From IMG/VR virus record IMGVR_UViG_3300025645_000028, positions 1 to 35,471 of that record: a stretch of DNA of 35,471 nt; one strand, given 5' to 3'. Below, piece by piece: positions 16,114 to 22,370 of the stretch. The translations under genes and the position numbers were made by a program. Position 1 is the first letter of the stretch, and every line of letters starts with the position of its first letter. The notes beneath the pieces are model-generated. The model saw only the letters and a list, made by a program, of their open reading frames with translations, had not been told where the DNA came from and did no database searches. This stretch comes from a virus.

Positions 16114-16289
16114 ACATACTAGATAAAATACAAGCAACATTCACACATACTAGCAAGCTAGAAGAGAAAGAGAATGTGTACGTTAAAGTAAGAACGGTGG
16201 ACGCAAATGAAGGCGCAACGTTTAACGATAGAGCGCAAGGATTACAGGAGTTTAAAGAGAAAAGATTAAAACAGTTAAAAAACAAATAA
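16110..16289 (+). CDS. Small basic early protein, 59 residues
   Basis: Not recognised. The N-terminus reads MNILDKIQATFTHTSKLEEK and the C-terminus is Lys/Arg-rich and helical (EFKEKRLKQLKNK). The start overlaps the preceding stop (ATGA) and the stop lies 1 bp before the methyltransferase ATG, so the gene fills the operon exactly. Confidence 0.6.
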   Translation: MNILDKIQATFTHTSKLEEKENVYVKVRTVDANEGATFNDRAQGLQEFKEKRLKQLKNK

Positions 16290-16290
16290 G

Positions 16291-16944
16291 ATGAAAGTAA
16301 CAGATAAAATAACAGTGACACAAGAAGACAACATGGAGTTAATGAGCCGTTATCCTGACAACTATTTTGATTTAGCTATTGTTGACCCGCCTTATGGGAT
16401 AGGTGCTGACAAAGCACAAAATGCTGGGGGAGATAAATGGGGGTATAAAGAGTATAAAGACACAGACTGGGATAGCGGAATCCCTTCTGCTGAATACTTT
16501 AAGGAATTATTCAGAGTTTCTAAAAATCAGATTGTGTGGGGAGGGAACTACATGACAGATTTCCTGCCTCCATCAATGTGTTGGATGATATGGAATAAGA
16601 TGCAGAGGGGGTTTAGTTTAGCCGATGGAGAAATGGCGTGGACATCTTTTAATAAAGCTATGAGGATATATGACCTGTCAAGAGGGGCTGCTATACAAGA
16701 AAACAATAAAGGATTAGATAAGTTTCACCCAACAGCAAAACCCATAAGTCTTTATCATTGGTGTTTAGAAAAACTAGCAAAAGAAGGGGATAAAATACTA
16801 GACACTCATCTTGGCTCTGGTTCAATCGCTCTAGCCTGTCATGATTATGGCTTTGAATTAACAGCGTGCGAACTAGATAAAGACTATTTCGACGCAAGTA
16901 TAAAACGAATTAATAATCACGTATCACAACAAAGACTATTCTAA
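16291..16944 (+). CDS. Orphan DNA adenine-N6 methyltransferase
   Basis: A 217-residue class I methyltransferase. The catalytic DPPY motif is at residues 32-35 and the SAM-binding motif I, LDTHLGSGS, at 170-178, with TAKP just before. The order DPPY then SAM motif is that of beta-class amino-methyltransferases; the small size suggests no large target-recognition domain. There is no restriction enzyme beside it. It would methylate phage DNA, most likely to evade host restriction, or act in replication timing. The recognition sequence cannot be read from the gene. Confidence 0.85.
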   Translation: MKVTDKITVTQEDNMELMSRYPDNYFDLAIVDPPYGIGADKAQNAGGDKWGYKEYKDTDWDSGIPSAEYFKELFRVSKNQIVWGGNYMTDFLPPSMCWMIWNKMQRGFSLADGEMAWTSFNKAMRIYDLSRGAAIQENNKGLDKFHPTAKPISLYHWCLEKLAKEGDKILDTHLGSGSIALACHDYGFELTACELDKDYFDASIKRINNHVSQQRLF

Positions 16945-17087
16945 TGACATACGAAATAAGAACACCTGACGGACGCAAACTAAAAGTTGAAGCAAAGAGT
17001 CGAGGGAACGCAATAAAGCAAGGAGAGAAGATTACAGGGGTAAGAGTAGAGATAATTGACAATATTAAGATAAAATGGAAAGACTAA
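16944..17087 (+). CDS. Small early protein, 47 residues
   Basis: Not recognised. Beta-like opening (MTYEIRTPDGRKLKVEAKSR) and a Gly/Lys-rich basic middle. Its ATG overlaps the methyltransferase stop by one base and its end overlaps the next gene by 13 bp. Basic character and short length could suit a nucleic-acid-binding accessory to the methyltransferase or to replication, but there is no direct evidence. Confidence 0.58.
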   Translation: MTYEIRTPDGRKLKVEAKSRGNAIKQGEKITGVRVEIIDNIKIKWKD

Positions 17088-17413
17088 GAAAATACATAGC
17101 AGAAGAAGGACTAGACCAACGTAACAGAAAACGACAAGTTGTTTACACAAGATTCTATTTAGCTGCATGGTTAAGAGACCAAGAGCCTGAAGCAACTTTA
17201 GAATGGATAGGTTCATTCTTTAACAATAAGCACGACTGGACTATTCACGCATTAACAGAATACGACAAGTATAAAGACGACAAGTTGTTTTTAAGCTACA
17301 CTAGACACGTTAGAAGCCAGTTTGTTATGGGTGAGACTGACTTCGGAATTAATCAAAGTATGTTAATGTATCAGATTTTAGCAAAACAAAATAGCAGATT
17401 AGTAGTTATTTAA
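17075..17413 (+). CDS. DnaA domain IV-like DNA-binding protein
   Basis: A 112-residue protein whose central part resembles the DNA-binding domain IV of DnaA. RFYLAAWLRDQEPEATLEWIG corresponds to the first helices and FFNNKHDWTIHALTEYDKY to the signature that usually reads RDHTTVLHA. The AAA+ ATPase domain of DnaA is missing. It precedes the replisome organiser and helicase genes, so it may bind the phage origin or an early operator. The similarity is short, so a generic helix-turn-helix protein is the alternative. Confidence 0.48.
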   Translation: MERLRKYIAEEGLDQRNRKRQVVYTRFYLAAWLRDQEPEATLEWIGSFFNNKHDWTIHALTEYDKYKDDKLFLSYTRHVRSQFVMGETDFGINQSMLMYQILAKQNSRLVVI

Positions 17414-17424
17414 GTATAAATTGC

Positions 17425-17432
17425 TATATTTG
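17425..17432 (+). promoter_or_regulatory. -7 promoter box of RNA copy A
   Basis: A perfect TATATTTG. The -33 position 19 bp upstream reads TAG (17403-17405) rather than TTG. Copy B has the same TAG-N19-TATATTTG arrangement. Confidence 0.65.
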
Positions 17433-17524
17433 CAGTTCAAGTAACGTAGGACTTACTAGAAATTTTATTGAAACCTCTGTTGAACGATGCCTTTCCTACG
17501 TGGCTAATTCGACAGGGGTTTTTT
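17433..17524 (+). ncRNA. Pseudoknotted leader or small RNA, copy A
   Basis: This stretch of about 92 nt begins at a TATATTTG promoter box and ends in a terminator. The terminator stem pairs 17471-17484 with 17508-17521 (14 bp, two wobbles) and runs into six T residues. Its 23-nt loop contains TCCTACGT (17494-17501), which pairs perfectly with ACGTAGGA upstream (17444-17451). The two stems interleave, so the RNA would form a pseudoknot or switch between two folds. The connector AGAAATTTTA lies at 17458-17467 and is identical in copy B. The transcript ends 14 bp before the replisome organiser ATG. It may therefore be a free small RNA, or an attenuator for replication genes. I match it to no family that I know. 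Confidence 0.68.
17471..17524 (+). terminator. Terminator hairpin of RNA copy A
   Basis: A 14-bp stem (17471-17484 with 17508-17521) ending in a six-T run (17519-17524), with a 23-nt loop. It lies between the DnaA-like gene and the replisome organiser. Confidence 0.82.
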
Positions 17525-17538
17525 AACGCATTATAATT

Positions 17539-18237
17539 ATGAGTAATCAAGGATGGATAAAGCTCCATAGGGGGTTATTAGATTGGGAATGGTATGACGA
17601 CGTAAATACTAAAATAGTGTTCTTACATTTGATTTTAAAGGCTAATCACAAGGAAGTAAAGTACAGAGGCGAAACTATAAATGTTGGTTCTTTACTTACT
17701 GGTCGTGAATTATTATCTAAGGAAACTGGGTTAAGCGTGCAACAAATTAGGCGTGCGATTTCCAACCTAGAAACAACCAGAGAAATAACCACTAAAAAAA
17801 GCAGGAAAGGTACTGTTATTCAGATAGTTAAATACAAAGATTATCAAGTGGCAACCAGTAAAACAACCGCAAAACAACCACAAAACAACCAGAAAGCAAC
17901 CACTAACAAGAATGATAATAATGAAAAGAATGAAAAGAAACTTAGTGACTTTGAATTTTTCTGGGAGAATTACCCTACAAAAATTGGTAAGGCAAAGTGT
18001 TTAAAAAAGTTCTTAGATTTAAAGCAAGAAGATGTAGACAAGATAAAATCAACTATAAAAGATTTTGCTGCTTATAAACAATTTAAAGGTTGGAATCATC
18101 CAAACCCTGAAACGTATCTAAATCAAGAACGTTGGAATGATGAGATAAAAACACAAGAACATAAACAAAAAGATTTACCAATTGACCCTATAGTGGCACT
18201 AGCCCAAAAGGCAATGAAAGAAAACGGACTGATATGA
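17539..18237 (+). CDS. Replisome organiser / replication initiation protein
   Basis: A 232-residue protein of the phage replisome-organiser type. The N-terminus WIKLHRGLLDWEWYDDVNTK, followed by LHLILKANHKE, is a hallmark, and a winged-helix segment follows (LLSKETGLSVQQIRRAISNL, about 57-77). A Gln/Asn/Lys-rich linker (about 105-140) leads to a C-terminal DnaD-like or helicase-loading part (FFWENYPTKIGKAK onward). Such proteins bind the origin, frequently within their own gene, and load the helicase encoded next. The two genes overlap by 4 bp (ATGA). Transcription has to read through the terminator of RNA copy A or begin elsewhere. Confidence 0.78.
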   Translation: MSNQGWIKLHRGLLDWEWYDDVNTKIVFLHLILKANHKEVKYRGETINVGSLLTGRELLSKETGLSVQQIRRAISNLETTREITTKKSRKGTVIQIVKYKDYQVATSKTTAKQPQNNQKATTNKNDNNEKNEKKLSDFEFFWENYPTKIGKAKCLKKFLDLKQEDVDKIKSTIKDFAAYKQFKGWNHPNPETYLNQERWNDEIKTQEHKQKDLPIDPIVALAQKAMKENGLI

Positions 18238-19148
18238 TTTTAGAGAAAGGAAGTGACAACGATTACTTATTAGACTACAGACACGATAGAATACCTTTAG
18301 GACTTGGTATCGGTTGTGACTTAGATAAGCATTTACGATTCAAGCGAGGGCAGTATAACGGAGTTTTGGGAGGGAATAATGTTGGTAAGACTTATTTTAT
18401 GGCTTGGTATTTTTTATGTTTAGCTGTAAAGCATGGTTTAAAGTTCGGGCTTTGGATGGATGAGAATAAAAAAGGGCGTGTTATGCGTGATTTAATCCAA
18501 TGGTACACAGGCAGGCATTTTAAGACCTTAACAGATGAAGAGATTTTAAAAGCTGGGGGAGTTATAGAGTGTTATTTCTTTTTTATAGATAACAAGGAGC
18601 TTTATAAGCCTGAGGACTTACTTAACTTGTTCGAGACTAAAAAACCTGACGGAGTACTTTTAGACCCTTTCAACCAACTTAATAGACCTGTAGGATACAG
18701 CGAGAATGTGCCTTTTATAAGAAGTTTAAAGCATTGGTGCAAGACTACAGATACAGCACTTTATTTAACCATGCACCCGAACACAGAGACACAACGTAAA
18801 AGTTCACAATATCCTGACGGTCACGAATGGGAGGGGCAACCAATGATGCCGCTTAAACACAATGCAGAAGGAGGTAGTACATTTAGCAACATGAGTGACG
18901 ATTGGATAAATTTAAACAGATTAAACAAACTTGAATCAATGAAATACTTTACTATGGTTGATATTGACAAGATAAAAGATGTAGACACAGGAGGTTCGAT
19001 AACAAACACAGATACATACTTAATGTTCTTTTTTAATAACGGTTTAGGCTTTACGATAAACGGAGTAAACCCATTAGCAGAGGTTCAGTCAAAATGGCAA
19101 GTTAAACCAATATCAAATAAAATCAGCGTATTAGGCGAGGATTTCTAA
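18234..19148 (+). CDS. RecA/DnaB-fold replicative helicase or loader
   Basis: A 304-residue ATPase with Walker A GGNNVGKT (46-53), Walker B-like VLLDPFN (141-147, Asp144) and a sensor segment LYLTMHPN with a conserved His. The fold is that of the C-terminal domain of DnaB/RepA-type helicases. It lacks the DnaB N-terminal primase-binding domain. It follows the replisome organiser with a 4-bp overlap, so the two probably open and extend the phage origin together. A purely loading or recombination ATPase is the alternative. No primase or polymerase is encoded, so host enzymes must be used. Confidence 0.72.
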   Translation: MILEKGSDNDYLLDYRHDRIPLGLGIGCDLDKHLRFKRGQYNGVLGGNNVGKTYFMAWYFLCLAVKHGLKFGLWMDENKKGRVMRDLIQWYTGRHFKTLTDEEILKAGGVIECYFFFIDNKELYKPEDLLNLFETKKPDGVLLDPFNQLNRPVGYSENVPFIRSLKHWCKTTDTALYLTMHPNTETQRKSSQYPDGHEWEGQPMMPLKHNAEGGSTFSNMSDDWINLNRLNKLESMKYFTMVDIDKIKDVDTGGSITNTDTYLMFFFNNGLGFTINGVNPLAEVQSKWQVKPISNKISVLGEDF

Positions 19149-19158
19149 ATTATTTATA

Positions 19159-19166
19159 TACATTTG
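19159..19166 (+). promoter_or_regulatory. Candidate -7 promoter box
   Basis: A perfect TACATTTG 11 bp after the helicase stop and 25 bp before the ATG at 19192. No TTG lies at the expected -33 position, so the promoter may be weak or need an activator. Confidence 0.5.
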
Positions 19167-19191
19167 TGTTAGCATTAGTAAAATTATAATT

Positions 19192-19458
19192 ATGGAGCAG
19201 AAAGAAATGCAAATACCAACAGATATAGCAAGATTTAATTTTGGCTACCTTGGTGCGGAGATTCAATGGTTAAACCCATTTGATTCTATATCAATTTTTG
19301 AGTTAAGGAATAACAAAAACGAATTAATTTATAAGGCATATTTACAAACTGAACCGATTACAATATTTGATATTGAAAAATATATCACTGAGTCATATTC
19401 GGTAGAAATAAAAAACATTGCAAGTGGTGAAATTAAATTGTATAGTATCGCTTATTAA
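19192..19458 (+). CDS. Small protein, 88 residues, unknown
   Basis: Not recognised. Predominantly beta-like with aromatic residues (FNFGYLGAEIQWLNPFDSIS) and an Ile-rich end. It has its own candidate promoter box, an ATAATT-ATG start context, and is followed by structured noncoding DNA. It lies between the helicase and the NinG group. Confidence 0.65.
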   Translation: MEQKEMQIPTDIARFNFGYLGAEIQWLNPFDSISIFELRNNKNELIYKAYLQTEPITIFDIEKYITESYSVEIKNIASGEIKLYSIAY

Positions 19459-19460
19459 TG

Positions 19461-19497
19461 CTAACACCAAACTAAACAACTGCGAAGTTGTGTTTAG
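19461..19497 (+). repeat. CTAACACCAAACTA motif with hairpin, copy 1
   Basis: The 14-mer CTAACACCAAACTA (19461-19474) occurs again at 24045-24058. Its last bases start a hairpin: CTAAACAAC (19472-19480) pairs with GTT/GTTTAG (19487-19497) with a 2-nt bulge. It follows the 88-residue gene directly. It may be a 3' processing or termination element. Confidence 0.5.
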
Positions 19498-19513
19498 TGA
19501 CTGTTATTAACAA

Positions 19514-19541
19514 GTCAAGTTTAAAGAGTAAATAACTTGAC
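19514..19541 (+). promoter_or_regulatory. Inverted repeat upstream of the 111-residue gene
   Basis: GTCAAGTT (19514-19521) and AACTTGAC (19534-19541) form a perfect 8-bp inverted repeat with a 12-nt spacer. It ends 13 bp before the ATG at 19555. It could be an operator or a translation-blocking hairpin. There is no T-run. Confidence 0.5.
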
Positions 19542-19554
19542 ATAAAAAAGAAAT

Positions 19555-19890
19555 ATGATAAATTTAGAATGGCATACGGAAGATATTTACACTGATTACT
19601 TGTTAGGTTTTAAAGATGGTAAAACTTATGTTCTCGGTGATGTGACACAAATAGAAAGTAAAGTTAGAGAAGACGAGAACGGAATAAGGACGCAATTTGA
19701 ATATGAAGTTGAAACTGTAAATAGAGATAAAATTAAAGCCACTCTTTGTATTTGTTGCACATACTACAAAGAGCCTGTTTTGTGGGTAGATTTTACCGTA
19801 CAAGAGAATGAAGATAATTGTATTGATTTAGGTGGATTTAATAACAGAAACTTTGCGAAAAAACTATTAGAAGACGAGGTTAAGATATGA
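19555..19890 (+). CDS. Protein of 111 residues, unknown
   Basis: Not recognised. A beta-rich acidic protein with a CICC cluster (ATLCICCTYYKEP, about 61-74) that could bind metal. It overlaps the following gene by 4 bp (ATGA). An inverted repeat lies just upstream of its start. Confidence 0.65.
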   Translation: MINLEWHTEDIYTDYLLGFKDGKTYVLGDVTQIESKVREDENGIRTQFEYEVETVNRDKIKATLCICCTYYKEPVLWVDFTVQENEDNCIDLGGFNNRNFAKKLLEDEVKI

Positions 19891-20159
19891 TAACATTTGA
19901 AAAAGAAACAGACGTACATTGGAAAGTACTTCGCTACGGTTCACCTATTGGAAGTCTAGGAATCAATAAAGCGTCTCTAAGAGTCTATATCGGTGACAGT
20001 GATATATTTGTATATCGAAAGAACGTAAACACGTCAGAACGGCTTAAAATGGTCTTAGAAATGATTTATCAGCAGAAGGAAGGAGTACAAAAACGATTAG
20101 AGAAGATGGAAGTAGATAACAGTATTAAATTTAAAAGTAAAGAATATGCCAAAATGTAA
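19887..20159 (+). CDS. Protein of 90 residues, unknown
   Basis: Not recognised. A mixed alpha/beta protein with a helical, charged C-terminal half (MIYQQKEGVQKRLEKMEVDN). It overlaps both neighbours (4 bp and 14 bp) and is translated with NinG, so it may be a small accessory of recombination. There is no motif to support this. Confidence 0.65.
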   Translation: MITFEKETDVHWKVLRYGSPIGSLGINKASLRVYIGDSDIFVYRKNVNTSERLKMVLEMIYQQKEGVQKRLEKMEVDNSIKFKSKEYAKM

Positions 20160-20664
20160 AAACTGCGGAAATAAATTCACGCCAGTAAGCTTTAACAGAA
20201 AATACTGCATCGAGAATGAGTGTAACGATTTATACTACGAAGAACTAAAAAAGAAGATGTTCAAGAGTTGGAATAAAGAAAAGAAAGTCAAGAAAGAGAA
20301 TCTTCAAACAGTTCAAGAACTCATGAAGCTAACGCAGATAATCTTTAACAAGTGGATTCGAGAACGTGACAAAGGGCAACCGTGCATAAGTTGTGGAAAT
20401 ACTACACATAAAAAAGTAAACGCTGGTCACTTTGTAGCAAGCGGAAAGAGTAAGTTTTTGACGTTTAACGAGGATAACGTGCATCTACAATGTGAGTACT
20501 GCAATACGCACTTACACGGGAACTTAATTGATTATAGAATCAACCTGATAAACAAAATAGGCTTAGAGCGTGTGGAATGGTTAGAAGCTAACAGGCATAA
20601 AACAAAGAAGCACACGAGAGAAGAATTAAAAGAAATTCAGGAAAAATATAGAAGTTTGAAATAA
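20146..20664 (+). CDS. ninG: NinG/Rap-type recombination nuclease
   Basis: A 172-residue protein with the layout of lambda NinG (Rap). A zinc cluster lies at the N-terminus (CKNCGNKFTP with Cys4 and Cys7, then CIENECND), a basic linker follows, and then a CISCG...HFVASG...LQCEYCN segment with a His-rich metal site (about 84-125). Rap is a structure-specific endonuclease acting on recombination intermediates. The Rad52-like annealase and YqaJ exonuclease encoded further on would make its substrates. The ending EELKEIQEKYRSLK is typical of the family. Confidence 0.82.
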   Translation: MPKCKNCGNKFTPVSFNRKYCIENECNDLYYEELKKKMFKSWNKEKKVKKENLQTVQELMKLTQIIFNKWIRERDKGQPCISCGNTTHKKVNAGHFVASGKSKFLTFNEDNVHLQCEYCNTHLHGNLIDYRINLINKIGLERVEWLEANRHKTKKHTREELKEIQEKYRSLK

Positions 20665-20670
20665 AATGCT

Positions 20671-20678
20671 TATATTTG
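20671..20678 (+). promoter_or_regulatory. -7 promoter box of RNA copy B
   Basis: A perfect TATATTTG just after the NinG stop. The -33 position exactly 19 bp upstream reads TAG (20649-20651), the same departure from TTG as at copy A. Confidence 0.65.
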
Positions 20679-20761
20679 TCTTGTGTCTGGTCGCACGATA
20701 AGAAATTTTACAATTCCAATCAATGAAGCGACGACCAGCGTGGATTTGGTTGGTTTTTTTT
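20679..20761 (+). ncRNA. Pseudoknotted leader or small RNA, copy B
   Basis: A stretch of about 83 nt with the same design as copy A. It follows a TATATTTG box. Upstream CTGGTCG (20687-20693) pairs with CGACCAG (20732-20738), which lies in the 22-nt loop of a terminator hairpin. That hairpin pairs CCAATCAA (20716-20723) with TTGGTTGG (20746-20753) and ends in eight T residues. The connector AGAAATTTTA (20701-20710) is identical to that of copy A, while the sequences of both stems differ. This is the covariation pattern of a conserved RNA structure. The transcript would end 4 bp before the ATG of an AP2-HNH nuclease. Confidence 0.68.
20716..20761 (+). terminator. Terminator hairpin of RNA copy B
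   Basis: An 8-bp stem (20716-20723 with 20746-20753, one wobble) followed by eight T residues (20754-20761). It lies immediately before the ATG of the following HNH gene. Confidence 0.75.
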
Positions 20762-20765
20762 ATGT

Positions 20766-21257
20766 ATGGAAATTTGGAAAGATATTCCTAATTACGAGGG
20801 GATGTATCAGGTTAGTGATTTAGGTAGGGTTAAAAGCCTTAAGAGAAAAGGATGTAAAAACGATAAGATTCTTAAAAATAACACTGATAATTATGGGTAT
20901 CGAAATGTAAACCTATCTAAAGACAAGGTGTTAAAAACGTTTAAAGTTCATAAGATAGTGGCAATAATGTTTTTAGGTCATGAGCCAAACGGACATAAAG
21001 TAGTAGTTGACCACATAGATAACGATAAGTCAAATAATAAGTTAAGCAATTTACAATTAATAACACAACGAGAGAACTTATCTAAAGACCGTAAAGACTG
21101 TTCGTCAAAATATATAGGTGTATCTTGGAGCAAGGCGTCTAATAAATGGTTGTCTCGTATTTTAACAAATGGAAAACCAAAGTTTTTAGGTTCTTTCATA
21201 GACGAATTAGAGGCTGCTGAAGCATATCAAAAAGAATTAAAGAAAATAAATATATAA
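20766..21257 (+). CDS. Homing endonuclease, NUMOD4-HNH-AP2
   Basis: A 163-residue free-standing homing-type nuclease with three recognisable parts: the NUMOD4 motif at the start (EIWKDIPNYEGMYQVSDLGR), an HNH core (VHKIVAIMF, then VVVDHIDNDKSNNKLSNLQL, about 75-102) and an AP2 DNA-binding domain (KYIGVSWSKASNKWLSRI onward). The terminator of RNA copy B ends 4 bp before the ATG, so expression needs read-through. The insertion separates NinG from the rest of the recombination block, as expected for a mobile gene. Confidence 0.87.
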   Translation: MEIWKDIPNYEGMYQVSDLGRVKSLKRKGCKNDKILKNNTDNYGYRNVNLSKDKVLKTFKVHKIVAIMFLGHEPNGHKVVVDHIDNDKSNNKLSNLQLITQRENLSKDRKDCSSKYIGVSWSKASNKWLSRILTNGKPKFLGSFIDELEAAEAYQKELKKINI

Positions 21258-21262
21258 AAAGC

Positions 21263-21293
21263 TTGCGAGAACGAAAAAGAATATATATATTTG
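21263..21293 (+). promoter_or_regulatory. Promoter of the recombination operon
   Basis: TTG (21263-21265), 20 bp, then TATATTTG (21286-21293). A perfect -7 box with a spacer one base over the usual 19. It precedes the gene at 21313 and the recombination genes that follow. Confidence 0.75.
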
Positions 21294-21312
21294 ACGAAAC
21301 AAATTTAAAGTT

Positions 21313-21504
21313 ATGAATAAAAGACAAATGATTCTTATAGCTAGAATGGCTATTGATAAAAACATGGATTATGAAACGCTGAAGTATTGCGATTCTATGT
21401 ATGGTTGTGAAGATTTAACAGATGAAGTTTACGAGTATGTGATTGAAGCTAGAGATAATGGTTATATATGGTTTCGTAAAGAGTATGAAGAATTTTTAAA
21501 GTAA
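21313..21504 (+). CDS. Small acidic protein, 63 residues
   Basis: Not recognised. An acidic, probably helical protein (MILIARMAIDKNMDYETLKY, then CEDLTDEVYEYVIEARDNGY). It is the first gene after the 21263 promoter, in an AAGTT-ATG context. Confidence 0.65.
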   Translation: MNKRQMILIARMAIDKNMDYETLKYCDSMYGCEDLTDEVYEYVIEARDNGYIWFRKEYEEFLK

Positions 21505-21509
21505 ACAAT

Positions 21510-21674
21510 ATGATAAAGAGTAGAATATACAAGCTCGAACAGTCGCAACTAGATATTATCAAAGCTGATAACAAGTCTAAAGGGTTGAGTTCGACGAATC
21601 AATCAGCGGTTAAGGTGGCTGTTGAGAATTTAGTAAAAACAATTAAAAGAGAGAACGATGAAAATAGGAGATAA
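21510..21674 (+). CDS. Small basic helical protein, 54 residues
   Basis: Not recognised. Begins MIKSRIYKLEQSQLDIIKAD and ends TIKRENDENRR. It lies 5 bp after the previous stop and overlaps the next gene by 17 bp. A single continuous frame fills the gap between two genes, which supports it being real. Confidence 0.55.
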   Translation: MIKSRIYKLEQSQLDIIKADNKSKGLSSTNQSAVKVAVENLVKTIKRENDENRR

Positions 21675-22047
21675 GGTAAGGATTAGTAAGGATAGTGAAT
21701 TTTATAGATTCCATGATAAATTCAATCCTGTCAATATTGATGGTGTTTTAGATGAGATTATTTCGGATAATCATGATTACAATTACAAAGTAAAATGGAA
21801 TAATGGTAAGTGTAATGGTTATAGGTTAGAAGATTTAGAACTAATCGAAGAACGCCCTGAACGATACGCTTCAAGAGAGGTTAACGGCATGGACGTTTTA
21901 GACTTGATTAACCATTGGAACTTAAACTTTAGCGAAGGAAACATCTTAAAGTACCTGCTACGTGACAAAGGCGAAGATATAAACGACTTTAAGAAGATAG
22001 TAGACTACGCAAATAGAGAGGTTAAACGATTGGAAGGTTGTAAATAA
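21658..22047 (+). CDS. DUF3310-like protein with SH3-like N-terminus
   Basis: A 129-residue protein. The C-terminal 55 residues (VLDLINHWNLNFSEGNILKY, then LLRDKGEDINDFKKIVDYANREV) match the DUF3310 pattern, often annotated as a nucleotide-kinase-like phage protein. The N-terminal 60 residues (KIGDKVRISKDSEFYRFHDK, then YKVKWNNGKCNGYRLEDLEL) look like a KOW or SH3-like barrel. The fusion could tie a small nucleic-acid-binding module to DUF3310. The true reaction of the family is uncertain. Confidence 0.68.
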   Translation: MKIGDKVRISKDSEFYRFHDKFNPVNIDGVLDEIISDNHDYNYKVKWNNGKCNGYRLEDLELIEERPERYASREVNGMDVLDLINHWNLNFSEGNILKYLLRDKGEDINDFKKIVDYANREVKRLEGCK

Positions 22048-22079
22048 ATAGTATTAACTTTAACAAAAAAATAGAAATT

Positions 22080-22367
22080 ATGGAAAGAGAAGAGTTTTTA
22101 AACGAGAGAGAAATACTTAATAATGAGATTAAGTATCTGAACAAGAAAAAGGAAACATTAAAAAAGTATTATATCAATAAGTCTAAGCCATGTGATTTAA
22201 ATGATTTTATAGAGATAGTGTTGTCTTCTGGAAGAAAAGTAACTGGTAAGGCAAAGTCTTTCGGGATATTGTCAGATAAAAGAGTGCATGTGACAGCTTA
22301 TAAGCACGGAGCTAAAACAATGTATATAACTACTCCAAACCAAAGTGTAACTTTAACAAAAAAATAA
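22080..22367 (+). CDS. Small coiled-coil/SH3-like protein, 95 residues
   Basis: An N-terminal helix of about 30 residues rich in Glu and Lys (REILNNEIKYLNKKKETLKK) is followed by a small beta domain (EIVLSSGRKVTGKAKSFGIL) that ends SVTLTKK. I do not recognise a named family. It is 3 bp upstream of the Rad52-like gene and shares the GAAATT-ATG start, so it may assist recombination. Confidence 0.65.
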   Translation: MEREEFLNEREILNNEIKYLNKKKETLKKYYINKSKPCDLNDFIEIVLSSGRKVTGKAKSFGILSDKRVHVTAYKHGAKTMYITTPNQSVTLTKK

Positions 22368-22370
22368 ATT

